Positions 41,328-49,271 of a stretch of DNA of 64,000 bases are shown here, piece after piece. The translations under genes and the position numbers were made by a program. The notes beneath the pieces were generated by a model that was given only the letters and a program-made list of their open reading frames with translations, was not told where the DNA came from and did no database searches. Positions within the stretch are counted from its first letter, which is position 1; every line of letters starts with the position of its first letter. Origin of the DNA: Oscillospiraceae bacterium (lineage in GTDB: Bacteria; Bacillota; Clostridia; Oscillospirales; Ruminococcaceae); NCBI GenBank assembly GCA_022787085.1, contig JALFVE010000056.1:52702-116701 (forward strand), read 5' to 3'.

Positions 41328-43649
41328 GTGATTAATAACAGATTAACGATCGGACTTATGACAAGTCACCTTGATGACAATTTTGCCAAGGCGGTCTGCA
41401 AAGGAGTTATCTCCTGTGCCGAGGATAAGAATGTAAATGTAATTGTTCTTCCCGGAAGATATATTGACGCAAAATATGAAGATGTTGAGCGCACCGACTT
41501 TGAATATCAGTACAATACTCTTTTTCATTATGTCAAGATGAACGGAATTGATGTGGTCATCTCTCTCATAGGAGTTATCGGAGGCTTTTTGTCAGAGGAA
41601 AGAAAAAAGAAATTTCTTGATAGCTTTAAGGGTATTCCCATAATAACAGTTGCCTGCAATGTTGAAGGATACCATTCCATTGTATTTGATAATACAAGCG
41701 GTCTGCGTGAAGAGATCGAGCATATCATTGATGTTCACAAGAGAAAAAGAATTGGTTTTGTAAGCGGTCCTGAAACTAACAACGATGCTAACGAGCGACT
41801 TGGAGTATATCTGGATGTACTCAGATCCCGAGGCTTTGAAATAGATGATAAGCTTATTGCCCACGGAGATTTTTCACCATATTGCAAAGAACCTGTCGAA
41901 AAGCTCATTGACGATAATCCCGATATTGACGCTATCGTTTTTGCCAATGACTGCATGGCTCAGGCAGGATATACCGTTATAAAGGAAAAAGGTCTGGAAA
42001 TCGGCACTGATATATCCGTTGCAGCTTTTGACGATTCGCCTGTGGCAACGCAGCTAAGCCCAATGCTGACTTCCGTTCATGCCGATGCCGAAACTCTCGG
42101 TTATGAATCTGCGATCGCAGCTATAGATTATATAAACAAGGGTTCCGTCAGAGATGATAAGGTTCCCTCTTATATGACCCGAAGAGCTTCCTGTGGCTGT
42201 AATTCGGTTTCCGAGATCAAGGGATCTTCAATTTATATGTTCAAAAACAGCTTCTGCCGTACAGTAAATGAAACGGCTTCTGTTCTTTCTTCATATCTTA
42301 TGGAGGGCAGAGAAAACAGCAATGAGGCTCTTGATATAAAATCGTCATTTTTTAACTTTGTTGAGTTCATGCTCAAAAATATCTCGGAAGATCCCGATGA
42401 AAAAACATATTCGGAGATCATCAGATTATTTAACGATTTCCTCTGTGATGAGAATATGGAGTTTATTGATACTGACCGCCTTTGCAGCGTGATAATGTAT
42501 CTCAGGGAGCGTATTCAGACAGAGGTATCCAATATAAGTGCGATCAGCGGATTGTTCCTTAATATTCTGCGTTCTATTACACAGGCGGTCGCTAATTACG
42601 GTGCAAGAAAAATGAGCCAGCTGGAATTCCTATCATGGCAGTCAAATGCAATAGTTAGAGATATGCTCTACTACAACACCTATAATGATTATGCTTACGG
42701 TTCGGTAATAGACAAGCTGCTGAGAATGGACGGTATTTACAGCAGCTACCTGTATGTATTCCCCGACAAGGTAAGCTACGACGGAAAATCTGAGTGGCAG
42801 CCTCCTGAAAAGGTTCTGCTCAAATCCTACCATAACGGAGATAAAATGATTGTTCTCAAGCCTGAAGAGCAGGAGTTAAACATTGAGGATATATTCACAA
42901 ACAGATTTATCCCTACGGGAAGACGGTTTACTATGGTTATGTCAACAGTGTCGCTTTATTTAGATCATTTCGGTTTGTTCCTGTGTGAACTTGATGACGA
43001 ACATTTTTACTACATAAATCCTCTTGTGGCGCAGCTCGGCGGTTCTATGAAATTTATCAAAATACTTCAGGACAAGGATAATATGCAGGAAGAGCTGAAA
43101 AAGAATCTGGAGCAGATACGTTATCAGAACGAACAGCTTGACAATATTGCGAAAATGGATGAGCTGACATTTGTTTATAACCGCAGAGGCTTCTTTGCAA
43201 AAGCTAATACAATGATAAGTGCGTCCCAGAATGAAGGAAAAAGAGCTGTAATTATTTTTGCTGATCTGAATTTCCTGAAGCTGATAAACGATCGCTTCAG
43301 TCATGAAGACGGTGACTTTGCTATAAAAAATGCCGCTGTTATTCTGACGGATTCATTCGGCAGCAGTGATATCATCGGACGTATCGGCGGAGATGAATTT
43401 TCAGTTCTCGCTCTTGTGGATGAAGGCTGCACAGACGATGTCTGCGCAGAGATCAGACAGCGTATTAAGGATACTACCGACCGTTTCAACCGTTCCCACA
43501 CGAAGCCCTATAATGTCCAGATGAGCATTGGTCTTTATGAATTTATATGCGGCAAGAATGTCGATCTCAGCGAGATAATGTCTAAAGCAGATACTCTGCT
43601 CTATGACGACAAGAAAAATAAAAAGAATATTCTTCGTGATAATATCTGA
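41328..43649 (+). CDS. LacI-like sensor diguanylate cyclase
   Basis: 773 residues. Residues 1-285 are the same LacI-type sensor (AIVFANDCMAQAGYTVIKEK, VAAFDDSPVATQLSP), closed by SCGC at 288-291. A middle region (300-610) ends in a coiled coil (NMQEELKKNLEQIRYQNEQLDN). The GGDEF domain has MDELTFVYNRRGFF, FADLNFLKLINDRFSHEDGD and an intact GGDEF at 687-691. The RxxD inhibitory site five residues before it is absent. It should make c-di-GMP without product inhibition. The start is GTG, with TTAGGAGG 8 nt upstream. It is 23 bp after the EAL gene, so opposing enzymes share one transcript. Confidence 0.93.
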   Translation: MINNRLTIGLMTSHLDDNFAKAVCKGVISCAEDKNVNVIVLPGRYIDAKYEDVERTDFEYQYNTLFHYVKMNGIDVVISLIGVIGGFLSEERKKKFLDSFKGIPIITVACNVEGYHSIVFDNTSGLREEIEHIIDVHKRKRIGFVSGPETNNDANERLGVYLDVLRSRGFEIDDKLIAHGDFSPYCKEPVEKLIDDNPDIDAIVFANDCMAQAGYTVIKEKGLEIGTDISVAAFDDSPVATQLSPMLTSVHADAETLGYESAIAAIDYINKGSVRDDKVPSYMTRRASCGCNSVSEIKGSSIYMFKNSFCRTVNETASVLSSYLMEGRENSNEALDIKSSFFNFVEFMLKNISEDPDEKTYSEIIRLFNDFLCDENMEFIDTDRLCSVIMYLRERIQTEVSNISAISGLFLNILRSITQAVANYGARKMSQLEFLSWQSNAIVRDMLYYNTYNDYAYGSVIDKLLRMDGIYSSYLYVFPDKVSYDGKSEWQPPEKVLLKSYHNGDKMIVLKPEEQELNIEDIFTNRFIPTGRRFTMVMSTVSLYLDHFGLFLCELDDEHFYYINPLVAQLGGSMKFIKILQDKDNMQEELKKNLEQIRYQNEQLDNIAKMDELTFVYNRRGFFAKANTMISASQNEGKRAVIIFADLNFLKLINDRFSHEDGDFAIKNAAVILTDSFGSSDIIGRIGGDEFSVLALVDEGCTDDVCAEIRQRIKDTTDRFNRSHTKPYNVQMSIGLYEFICGKNVDLSEIMSKADTLLYDDKKNKKNILRDNI

Positions 43650-43661
43650 TATTATCCTAAA

Positions 43662-43702
43662 AAAACGGACTGCTGCTCGGTGTTGCAGCAGTCCGTTTTT
43701 TA
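43662..43702 (+). terminator. Terminator of the LacI-sensor operon
   Basis: AAAACGGACTGCTGC / GCAGCAGTCCGTTTT stem with an 8-nt loop and a T run. Confidence 0.92.
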
Positions 43703-43821
43703 ACAATGTTCCTTTATCCATTCCTACAGACGGATTAGCCTTTCAACCTGTGTAATTGCTGTCAGTAAGGCATCGCCTTATTTTCATCTTTAATGTTATT
43801 CTTGACACAAAATCTTGAACA

Positions 43822-46053
43822 TTAGTATTTTTTTGTTATTTTAGACAGTTTATCCCATACTACAGCAATTCCGCATAGAATACATATAATCTTGAGACCG
43901 AAGGTTAATATTTTTAGAATTATTCCGATAAGCGGTATCTTACTTAATAAACCGCCTAAGCCGGCAATTAAGAGATATAAAATAACAAAGACAATAATGT
44001 AGCCGATGACAGAACAGATTATATCCGATGTAGTTTCAGCATTTTTTATATACTCGTCACATCGGTTAATAAGATCCTCACTTACCACCTCCGCATAATC
44101 GGTTTTTATTATCTCCAGCTTTTCGCTGACAAATTTTTTCTGATACTCTGTACGCTCAATAAAGGCACCATCATTCAGATTTTTCCTGACAAATTCCTCA
44201 TATTCTATTTTCAAATTTACTAAACGATTTTGTTCATACCTTTGATAGTATTCTTCAAATAGCTTTAATGCCTCGGCTTTTTTGTCCGACTGAACATTTC
44301 TATATTTATTCAGAATGACCTCATTTTCATCTTTGATCTTATGATAATTTCCTGCTGAATAATCGTTAAAATTGATTTTTTCGATCACTTCGGTATAATA
44401 TTTATTATCAAATTGATAGATATCGTATTCGCAAAAATATTTTTCGATCTTGCTGAGAAGTTCGTTTTTTATATTGGAATCCGAATCAGGAAAATCGCTC
44501 TTCAATATCTCATAAGCGTTGAATATCTTCTCATAATTTTCTTCGGTATATACTCCGAAATCCACTCCTGCCAGATTTTGGTCTATAAACTCCGACATAC
44601 GATGCTGCTTATATTCGGAATAAAATTTTTTGACTTTTCTGAACAGCTCCTGCTTTTCCTTAGATTCAACATCGCTGAATTTTTCAAGCTTCCGCTTTGC
44701 CTGTTGAATTTTTTCATAATTCTTCTTGGAAAAATCATTGAAATCAATATCCGAAAAATTTTCAGATATAAACAAGGATAATTTGTCTTGGGCTCTCCTC
44801 TCACTCATTTTATTCTTGGCTTTTTCCAGATATTTTTCTATATCATTAAGCTCAGAAGAGTAAGCTGCAGTCTCTTCCAAAGTATTCACGCCGCAAAACT
44901 GGCAATATTCTTTTGCTGTCTGATTTTCATTGATAAGCTTATTCATTACTTGTCTATAGCTTGATAAATCAGTTAGCCTAATTGCCTCTCTTAACAGGTT
45001 GATATTTACATCAAATGTAGCAGCAGTATCTTTACACGACGGCTCAAGCATTAAAAGAAACATACTGTTGCAACACGCCAAAGCATTCATTCCATAGCGT
45101 TCTGCTGTTGACAGGATACTGTCTGCATTTTCCGGACAAAGCTGCATAAGTCTTGTGTAATATCTGGGGTTGGCGTATGGATTATCAATAATAATTTTTC
45201 CGATCTGCTCAGCAGCCTTTTCTGCTGAAAGCTTCCCCTGAGCATACATATTGTTTACATTTCTAAATATTGTAGTGTTAACCGAGTCTTCAATATAATA
45301 TAATCCGCTATCAAATTTAATATCATTGTATCTTTTCATAATTGATGAGCATTGCTCATCACAATCAAACTTTTTTGAAATATAGGCATAAGCATAAAAC
45401 AAAATTAATTTGCTCATATTCGCTATTGCATGCAAGGTCGCTTCTTTTATTGTATCAAAATATTTGTCATAAGCTCTTTCTTTGGTTTCATTGATTCTTT
45501 TTCTCAGCTTTTTATTTTCATTTGACTCCACAGCAGCATTTATGGCTGACAAACCAAAGGATTTTATCATATTTGAAGTGATGTTAGATTTGGCGCCATT
45601 CATTCCGCCGTTTTCATATCCCTCTTCAAACCAGCCTGCAAAATTCCACTGAACATTTGCACGATAAGAATTTGAAGGCTGATTTATATTTTCAGCGTTT
45701 TGAACAATATTTACAGCTTTACTGATAGAATCTGATAAATCATTCAAAACACTGCGACTGGATTTTTCAGTTAACAGATATGTTACAATTGCATTAACAT
45801 CCACACTGTAAATTTCGTAATCAAAAAGGACCTGCAAAAGCGAGTCAGAAATTACTGTCATTGAATTTAAAAGAAAATCAACCGGATTATTTATTAACGA
45901 ATCAAAATCGGGACATTTACTCTCAAATGAATCATCCATTTCCGCAAATAATTCAAAATACACCTTATTATAAGCACACCTTATATTATGATATATTTGT
46001 TCTGCTTCTGATACCTTTTCCTCGTTTAATACTGAAATTACCGGCAATTCCAT
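43822..46053 (-). CDS. Large coiled-coil protein with about 60-residue repeats and C-terminal membrane segments
   Basis: 743 residues, not recognised. The N-terminal two thirds are helical and AT-rich, with no signal peptide. At about 430-610 there are three repeats of about 60 residues sharing (I/V)DFxxY/F(S/T)xxNYxKI, a charged helix and a YxxYxxxR end; a fourth, weaker copy may follow. Residues about 675-735 hold two or three hydrophobic segments (VIGYIIVFVILYLLIAGLGG, IILKILTFGLKIICILCGIAVV). The body is therefore probably cytosolic, tethered by its C-terminus. It follows a small Cys-rich gene by 47 bp. RBS AAAGGGTGG. Function unknown; a scaffold role is only a guess. Confidence 0.75.
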   Translation of the reverse strand: MELPVISVLNEEKVSEAEQIYHNIRCAYNKVYFELFAEMDDSFESKCPDFDSLINNPVDFLLNSMTVISDSLLQVLFDYEIYSVDVNAIVTYLLTEKSSRSVLNDLSDSISKAVNIVQNAENINQPSNSYRANVQWNFAGWFEEGYENGGMNGAKSNITSNMIKSFGLSAINAAVESNENKKLRKRINETKERAYDKYFDTIKEATLHAIANMSKLILFYAYAYISKKFDCDEQCSSIMKRYNDIKFDSGLYYIEDSVNTTIFRNVNNMYAQGKLSAEKAAEQIGKIIIDNPYANPRYYTRLMQLCPENADSILSTAERYGMNALACCNSMFLLMLEPSCKDTAATFDVNINLLREAIRLTDLSSYRQVMNKLINENQTAKEYCQFCGVNTLEETAAYSSELNDIEKYLEKAKNKMSERRAQDKLSLFISENFSDIDFNDFSKKNYEKIQQAKRKLEKFSDVESKEKQELFRKVKKFYSEYKQHRMSEFIDQNLAGVDFGVYTEENYEKIFNAYEILKSDFPDSDSNIKNELLSKIEKYFCEYDIYQFDNKYYTEVIEKINFNDYSAGNYHKIKDENEVILNKYRNVQSDKKAEALKLFEEYYQRYEQNRLVNLKIEYEEFVRKNLNDGAFIERTEYQKKFVSEKLEIIKTDYAEVVSEDLINRCDEYIKNAETTSDIICSVIGYIIVFVILYLLIAGLGGLLSKIPLIGIILKILTFGLKIICILCGIAVVWDKLSKITKKY

Positions 46054-46100
46054 TTATATGACCACCCTTTATTTTGTTATCAGCCTTATGAAAACGCTGC

Positions 46101-46313
46101 TCATACCTTCCTCTCAAACTTAGGACATTTATTTACGGAATCCATCATAACACCGTTTCGTGCCATACAGGGACATTTAACATTCCATTCAATATCCCAG
46201 ACATTCAGCCTAACATTAACGGGAGTGATATGAGAATTTGCAGGGTCATACCAATGCTTGCATATGCCGCACATTTTTACCGAGTTTGCAGATACTCGTC
46301 TTGCTTTGCTCAT
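46101..46313 (-). CDS. Small Cys-rich (zinc-ribbon-like) protein
   Basis: 70 residues. Cysteines occur as CGICKHWYDP, CPCMARN and CPKFE, a spacing suggesting one metal site. The region VRLNVWDIEWNVKCPCM is otherwise unremarkable. The start is the ATG at 46313, with GAGGTG 6 nt upstream; the ORF track is 9 residues too long. First gene of a unit with the coiled-coil membrane protein, and divergent from an XRE regulator. Family unknown. Confidence 0.75.
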   Translation of the reverse strand: MSKARRVSANSVKMCGICKHWYDPANSHITPVNVRLNVWDIEWNVKCPCMARNGVMMDSVNKCPKFERKV

Positions 46314-46408
46314 AAAAAACACCTCTTCAATCATATTCATATATGAATAATTATTTTCCTGACAATATTCGACGCCAAGAAATTATTCTGATTTTTTCCA
46401 TTTTTATA

Positions 46409-46437
46409 ATTGTATCATATTATTCTATAATTGTCAA
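46409..46437 (-). promoter_or_regulatory. Promoter of the Cys-rich / coiled-coil operon
   Basis: TTGACA (46437-46432), 17-bp spacer, TACAAT (46414-46409). Nearby repeats of CTATA may be operator sites for the divergent XRE protein. Confidence 0.75.
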
Positions 46438-46544
46438 GTCTATAGACTGTATTATATATATTCTATAAGCATTTGATTTTACTTTCGGGACATAATAAAA
46501 TTATAGTATATATACCTTCAATCAAAAAAAACAGGATGATGTTA

Positions 46545-46898
46545 ATGAATATAGATCGTGATAAAATATCTTCTGTTGTGGGGCAGCGTATCCATGATTA
46601 CAGAGTAAGAAAAAAAATGAGTCAGGAATCGCTGGCATTTGCTGCAGGACTTCACCCCGCATATCTCGGAAGCGTTGAAAGAGGAGAAAAATGCCCCTCG
46701 GTGGAAACCATCTACAAAATATCAACAGGACTTAAAATACCCATTTCAGAACTCCTTGACCTTGACGGCGATACAGCTCCCACTCAGACGGAAGCCCTTC
46801 AAAGAATATCTGCGGCAATGACAGGTCTTACCGATGAAGAAGCTGTTCGTGTCGCAGAGGTAGTCGAAAAAATGCTCTCTATTAAGGAAGAGCTTTGA
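46545..46898 (+). CDS. XRE-family transcriptional regulator
   Basis: 117 residues. The helix-turn-helix is VGQRIHDYRVRKKMSQESLAFAAGLHPAYLGSVERGEKCPSVETIYKISTGLKIPISELL (about 8-68), a Cro/CI-type domain. The tail (LTDEEAVRVAEVVEKMLSIK) is helical and may dimerise. I use the ATG at 46545, 9 nt after AGG. It is divergent from the Cys-rich/coiled-coil operon and a likely regulator of it. No consensus promoter is seen for it. Confidence 0.88.
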   Translation: MNIDRDKISSVVGQRIHDYRVRKKMSQESLAFAAGLHPAYLGSVERGEKCPSVETIYKISTGLKIPISELLDLDGDTAPTQTEALQRISAAMTGLTDEEAVRVAEVVEKMLSIKEEL

Positions 46899-46974
46899 CC
46901 GTTCTTTGCAGCGAAACTTATTTTTATTATATTATAGAGCATTGTGCAGAATATTTGGTGTGCTGACAGCTAAC

Positions 46975-47021
46975 AAAAAAAGACTGCTTTACCGAACTCA
47001 TTCGGCGAAGCAGTCTTTTTT
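46975..47021 (+). terminator. Bidirectional terminator between the XRE gene and the kinase gene
   Basis: AAAAAAGACTGCTT / AAGCAGTCTTTTTT stem with an inner CCGAA/TTCGG pairing, between convergent genes. Confidence 0.88.
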
Positions 47022-48720
47022 ATGGTATTGACGCAAAGTTCTTATGGAACTGATAAAGCGGATCGTCTTCCTTTTCATACATATACAGGTTCAGGTCTGT
47101 TGCTTTGTAAAACGAAAGAGTATTCTCAAAATCCATGTATCGAAGGTTATTTTCTTTATCGTAGATCATTTTTCCGTCATAATATGCCTTCTCAATGCAG
47201 CTTGCATAAGTATTGAGCTTCATGCTTGAACTGTATTCAAGCCCTGTATTTTCAGGAGCAAATATCTGCATATTTATATATACACCGGGTTTTCCGATAG
47301 ACAGAATGATCTCATTCCGTTCATCGTGATTGATGTCGACCACCGTCAGCTGAACATATCGATTATCATAAAGCATAGCCGTTTCCTGATTCATGGAAAG
47401 TGTGGATATAAGCACAGGAAAATATGTATTATCTGATATTACATGAAAATCGGGATAGTCATTTGCCATTGATACCACCGAAACACAAAGACTCCTGAAA
47501 TACTCGTCCTGCCCCTCGGGATTGTATGCAGAAAGCTGGAAAAGATCGTCATAGCCGTCCTTATTGTAATCATAGAGCATTGATGCATACTTATTTTCCT
47601 TCAGCGAAGCCGTATCAATGATAATATACTCCATAGGGATATCATTGATCGTTTCAAAAAGCAATGGCTTTTCCATTTCTTCCGTGGGGATTCGTACAGC
47701 TTTGTCAAAATCAAGATTTTTATAATATGATCTGTATTTACTGAACGGGTCTGCCTCTTCCGCTGTTATGGCTGTTTGGGAAACTGCTGAGTAAGCAGCT
47801 TCAGTTAAGCCTGTTTCGGCTGCCGAGGTTTCGGATCTCGGAGCTTCACTTGTTTTTTCTGTCGGTGTTTCAATGGGTTCTGCTTCAGAAATATGAGTGA
47901 CTGTGATTTCCTTTGTTTGTAATGTTTCCGAAGCACTCTCGGATATAAGCATTGTTTCGTCCGCTGAAGGCAAGTCATCAGCTGAAAGAGAATCGGGATC
48001 ATTATTCAGAGAAATTATTGCTCCCGAAATAAGTCCCAGAACCAATACTGCCAACATTATCATTGCAGTTACAGGCTGTCTTCTGCTGTTTAAATCTCTC
48101 AGGACCTCGCTTGCGTCCGAATAACGATTATCGGGATCAAGCCTTGTGCATTTATAGATTATATCTGCGTATTTCTTGTCAAAAGCAAGGCTGCCGAGAA
48201 TACATTCCAGAGTTTTGCCAAGAGCATATATATCCGAACGCTTGTCGGTCTGTGAAAATCCATATTGCTCGGGAGGCGCAAAGCCCTCTGTGCCGAGATA
48301 TCTTGTATCGCTGTCTGCGGCAGGCTTGACTGTCCTTGCAGCGTCGAAATCAATAAGCCTGATATGTCCGTCATCTGCCAGAAGAATATTTGAGGGCTTG
48401 ATATCACGATGAACAATTCCCAGCCTGTGAATATGCACAAGAATCCTGCAAAGCTCTTTTGCGGCATTTACCATAGAATTTTCCGTAAAGCATGCCTCGG
48501 AAATCATCTTGCCCTCAATAAATTCCTCCGAAACGATTACACTTTTTTCATCGCAATTGACAGAAAATATTATCGGCATATATGGGTGAGGATTATTCAT
48601 GAGCAGCTCATATACATCGGCACTCCCCTTTTCGATAACACGTTTAATTACCTTTCTGCCTTTTTTGTCAATCTCGGCATAGATGCAGCCACGCTCGTTT
48701 TCTTTAAGAAGCCTCCCCAT
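47020..48720 (-). CDS. Receptor-like Hanks-type Ser/Thr protein kinase
   Basis: 566 residues. The cytosolic kinase domain (1-210) has the catalytic loop HRDIKPSNILL (from residue 104), a metal motif LIDFDAA (DFD instead of DFG), APPEQYG and SDIYALGKTL. The glycine loop is poorly conserved. A transmembrane segment (AMIMLAVLVLGLISGAIISL, about 217-237) leads to a Ser/Thr/Glu-rich stalk and an outer domain (about 330-566). That domain carries two calcium-loop-like repeats (DYNKDGYDDLF and DINHDERNEII) resembling FG-GAP/VCBS blades. RBS AGGAG 8 nt upstream. Divergent from an XRE-like gene, with overlapping promoters. No PASTA domain. Confidence 0.92.
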   Translation of the reverse strand: MGRLLKENERGCIYAEIDKKGRKVIKRVIEKGSADVYELLMNNPHPYMPIIFSVNCDEKSVIVSEEFIEGKMISEACFTENSMVNAAKELCRILVHIHRLGIVHRDIKPSNILLADDGHIRLIDFDAARTVKPAADSDTRYLGTEGFAPPEQYGFSQTDKRSDIYALGKTLECILGSLAFDKKYADIIYKCTRLDPDNRYSDASEVLRDLNSRRQPVTAMIMLAVLVLGLISGAIISLNNDPDSLSADDLPSADETMLISESASETLQTKEITVTHISEAEPIETPTEKTSEAPRSETSAAETGLTEAAYSAVSQTAITAEEADPFSKYRSYYKNLDFDKAVRIPTEEMEKPLLFETINDIPMEYIIIDTASLKENKYASMLYDYNKDGYDDLFQLSAYNPEGQDEYFRSLCVSVVSMANDYPDFHVISDNTYFPVLISTLSMNQETAMLYDNRYVQLTVVDINHDERNEIILSIGKPGVYINMQIFAPENTGLEYSSSMKLNTYASCIEKAYYDGKMIYDKENNLRYMDFENTLSFYKATDLNLYMYEKEDDPLYQFHKNFASIP

Positions 48721-48738
48721 TTTTTCATCTCCTATATC

Positions 48739-48767
48739 TTGACATTTGTCTGAATTTATGATAACAT
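48739..48767 (+). promoter_or_regulatory. Promoter of the XRE-like gene, overlapping the kinase promoter
   Basis: TTGACA (48739-48744), 17-bp spacer, TAACAT (48762-48767). Its -10 box overlaps the -10 box of the divergent promoter by 2 bp. Confidence 0.7.
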
Positions 48768-48786
48768 ATTTTCAAATCATTGTCAA
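48758..48786 (-). promoter_or_regulatory. Promoter of the receptor kinase gene
   Basis: TTGACA (48786-48781), 17-bp spacer, TATCAT (48763-48758) on the minus strand. Confidence 0.7.
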
Positions 48787-48800
48787 CAAAGGGGATATTT

Positions 48801-49223
48801 ATGATTAAAAACACCAATGAAATGCAGCAGGAAATACAAAACGCTGATAATATTTATGATGTACTTGATAAAAATCGTGAAAGCTTTCGCTTTGAGGAGC
48901 TGACTGACTATCTGAAAGCTCTGCTTGACAGGAAAAGCATAAAGCCCGCCGATGCAATTCGCAAAAGCGGAATTGACCGCTGCTACGGTCATCAGATTAT
49001 TTCGGGCAGAAAAGCTCCCTCCCGAGACAAGCTTATTGCCCTGTCCTTCGGAATGGAGCTCTCTCTTGATGAGGTCAACGATCTCTTAAAAGTCTCACGC
49101 AACCGAACATTATATGCCCGAGACGAACGAGACGCTATAATAATTTTTGCTCTCGCAAACAATCTGGGGCTTATCGAAACCAATCAGCTGTTGTTTGATA
49201 AAGGAATTGAAATAATATCATAA
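48801..49223 (+). CDS. XRE-like helix-turn-helix protein
   Basis: 140 residues. A central region, LLDRKSIKPADAIRKSGIDRCYGHQIISGRKAPSRDKLIALSFGMELSLDEVNDLL, resembles a lambda-repressor-type helix-turn-helix followed by an RDAIIIFALANNLGLIETNQLL helical tail. Start at the ATG at 48801, 6 nt after AGGGG. Divergent from the receptor kinase through overlapping promoters, so it may act in the same pathway, as regulator or substrate. This is inference from position. Confidence 0.8.
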   Translation: MIKNTNEMQQEIQNADNIYDVLDKNRESFRFEELTDYLKALLDRKSIKPADAIRKSGIDRCYGHQIISGRKAPSRDKLIALSFGMELSLDEVNDLLKVSRNRTLYARDERDAIIIFALANNLGLIETNQLLFDKGIEIIS

Positions 49224-49258
49224 GGGCTGCTGCAGCTTTTCGCTGCAGCAGCCCTTTT
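49223..49258 (+). terminator. Terminator of the XRE-like gene
   Basis: GGGCTGCTGCAG / CTGCAGCAGCCC perfect stem with a 7-nt loop and TTTT, starting at the stop codon. Confidence 0.88.
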
Positions 49259-49271
49259 CAACTTCAATTAT

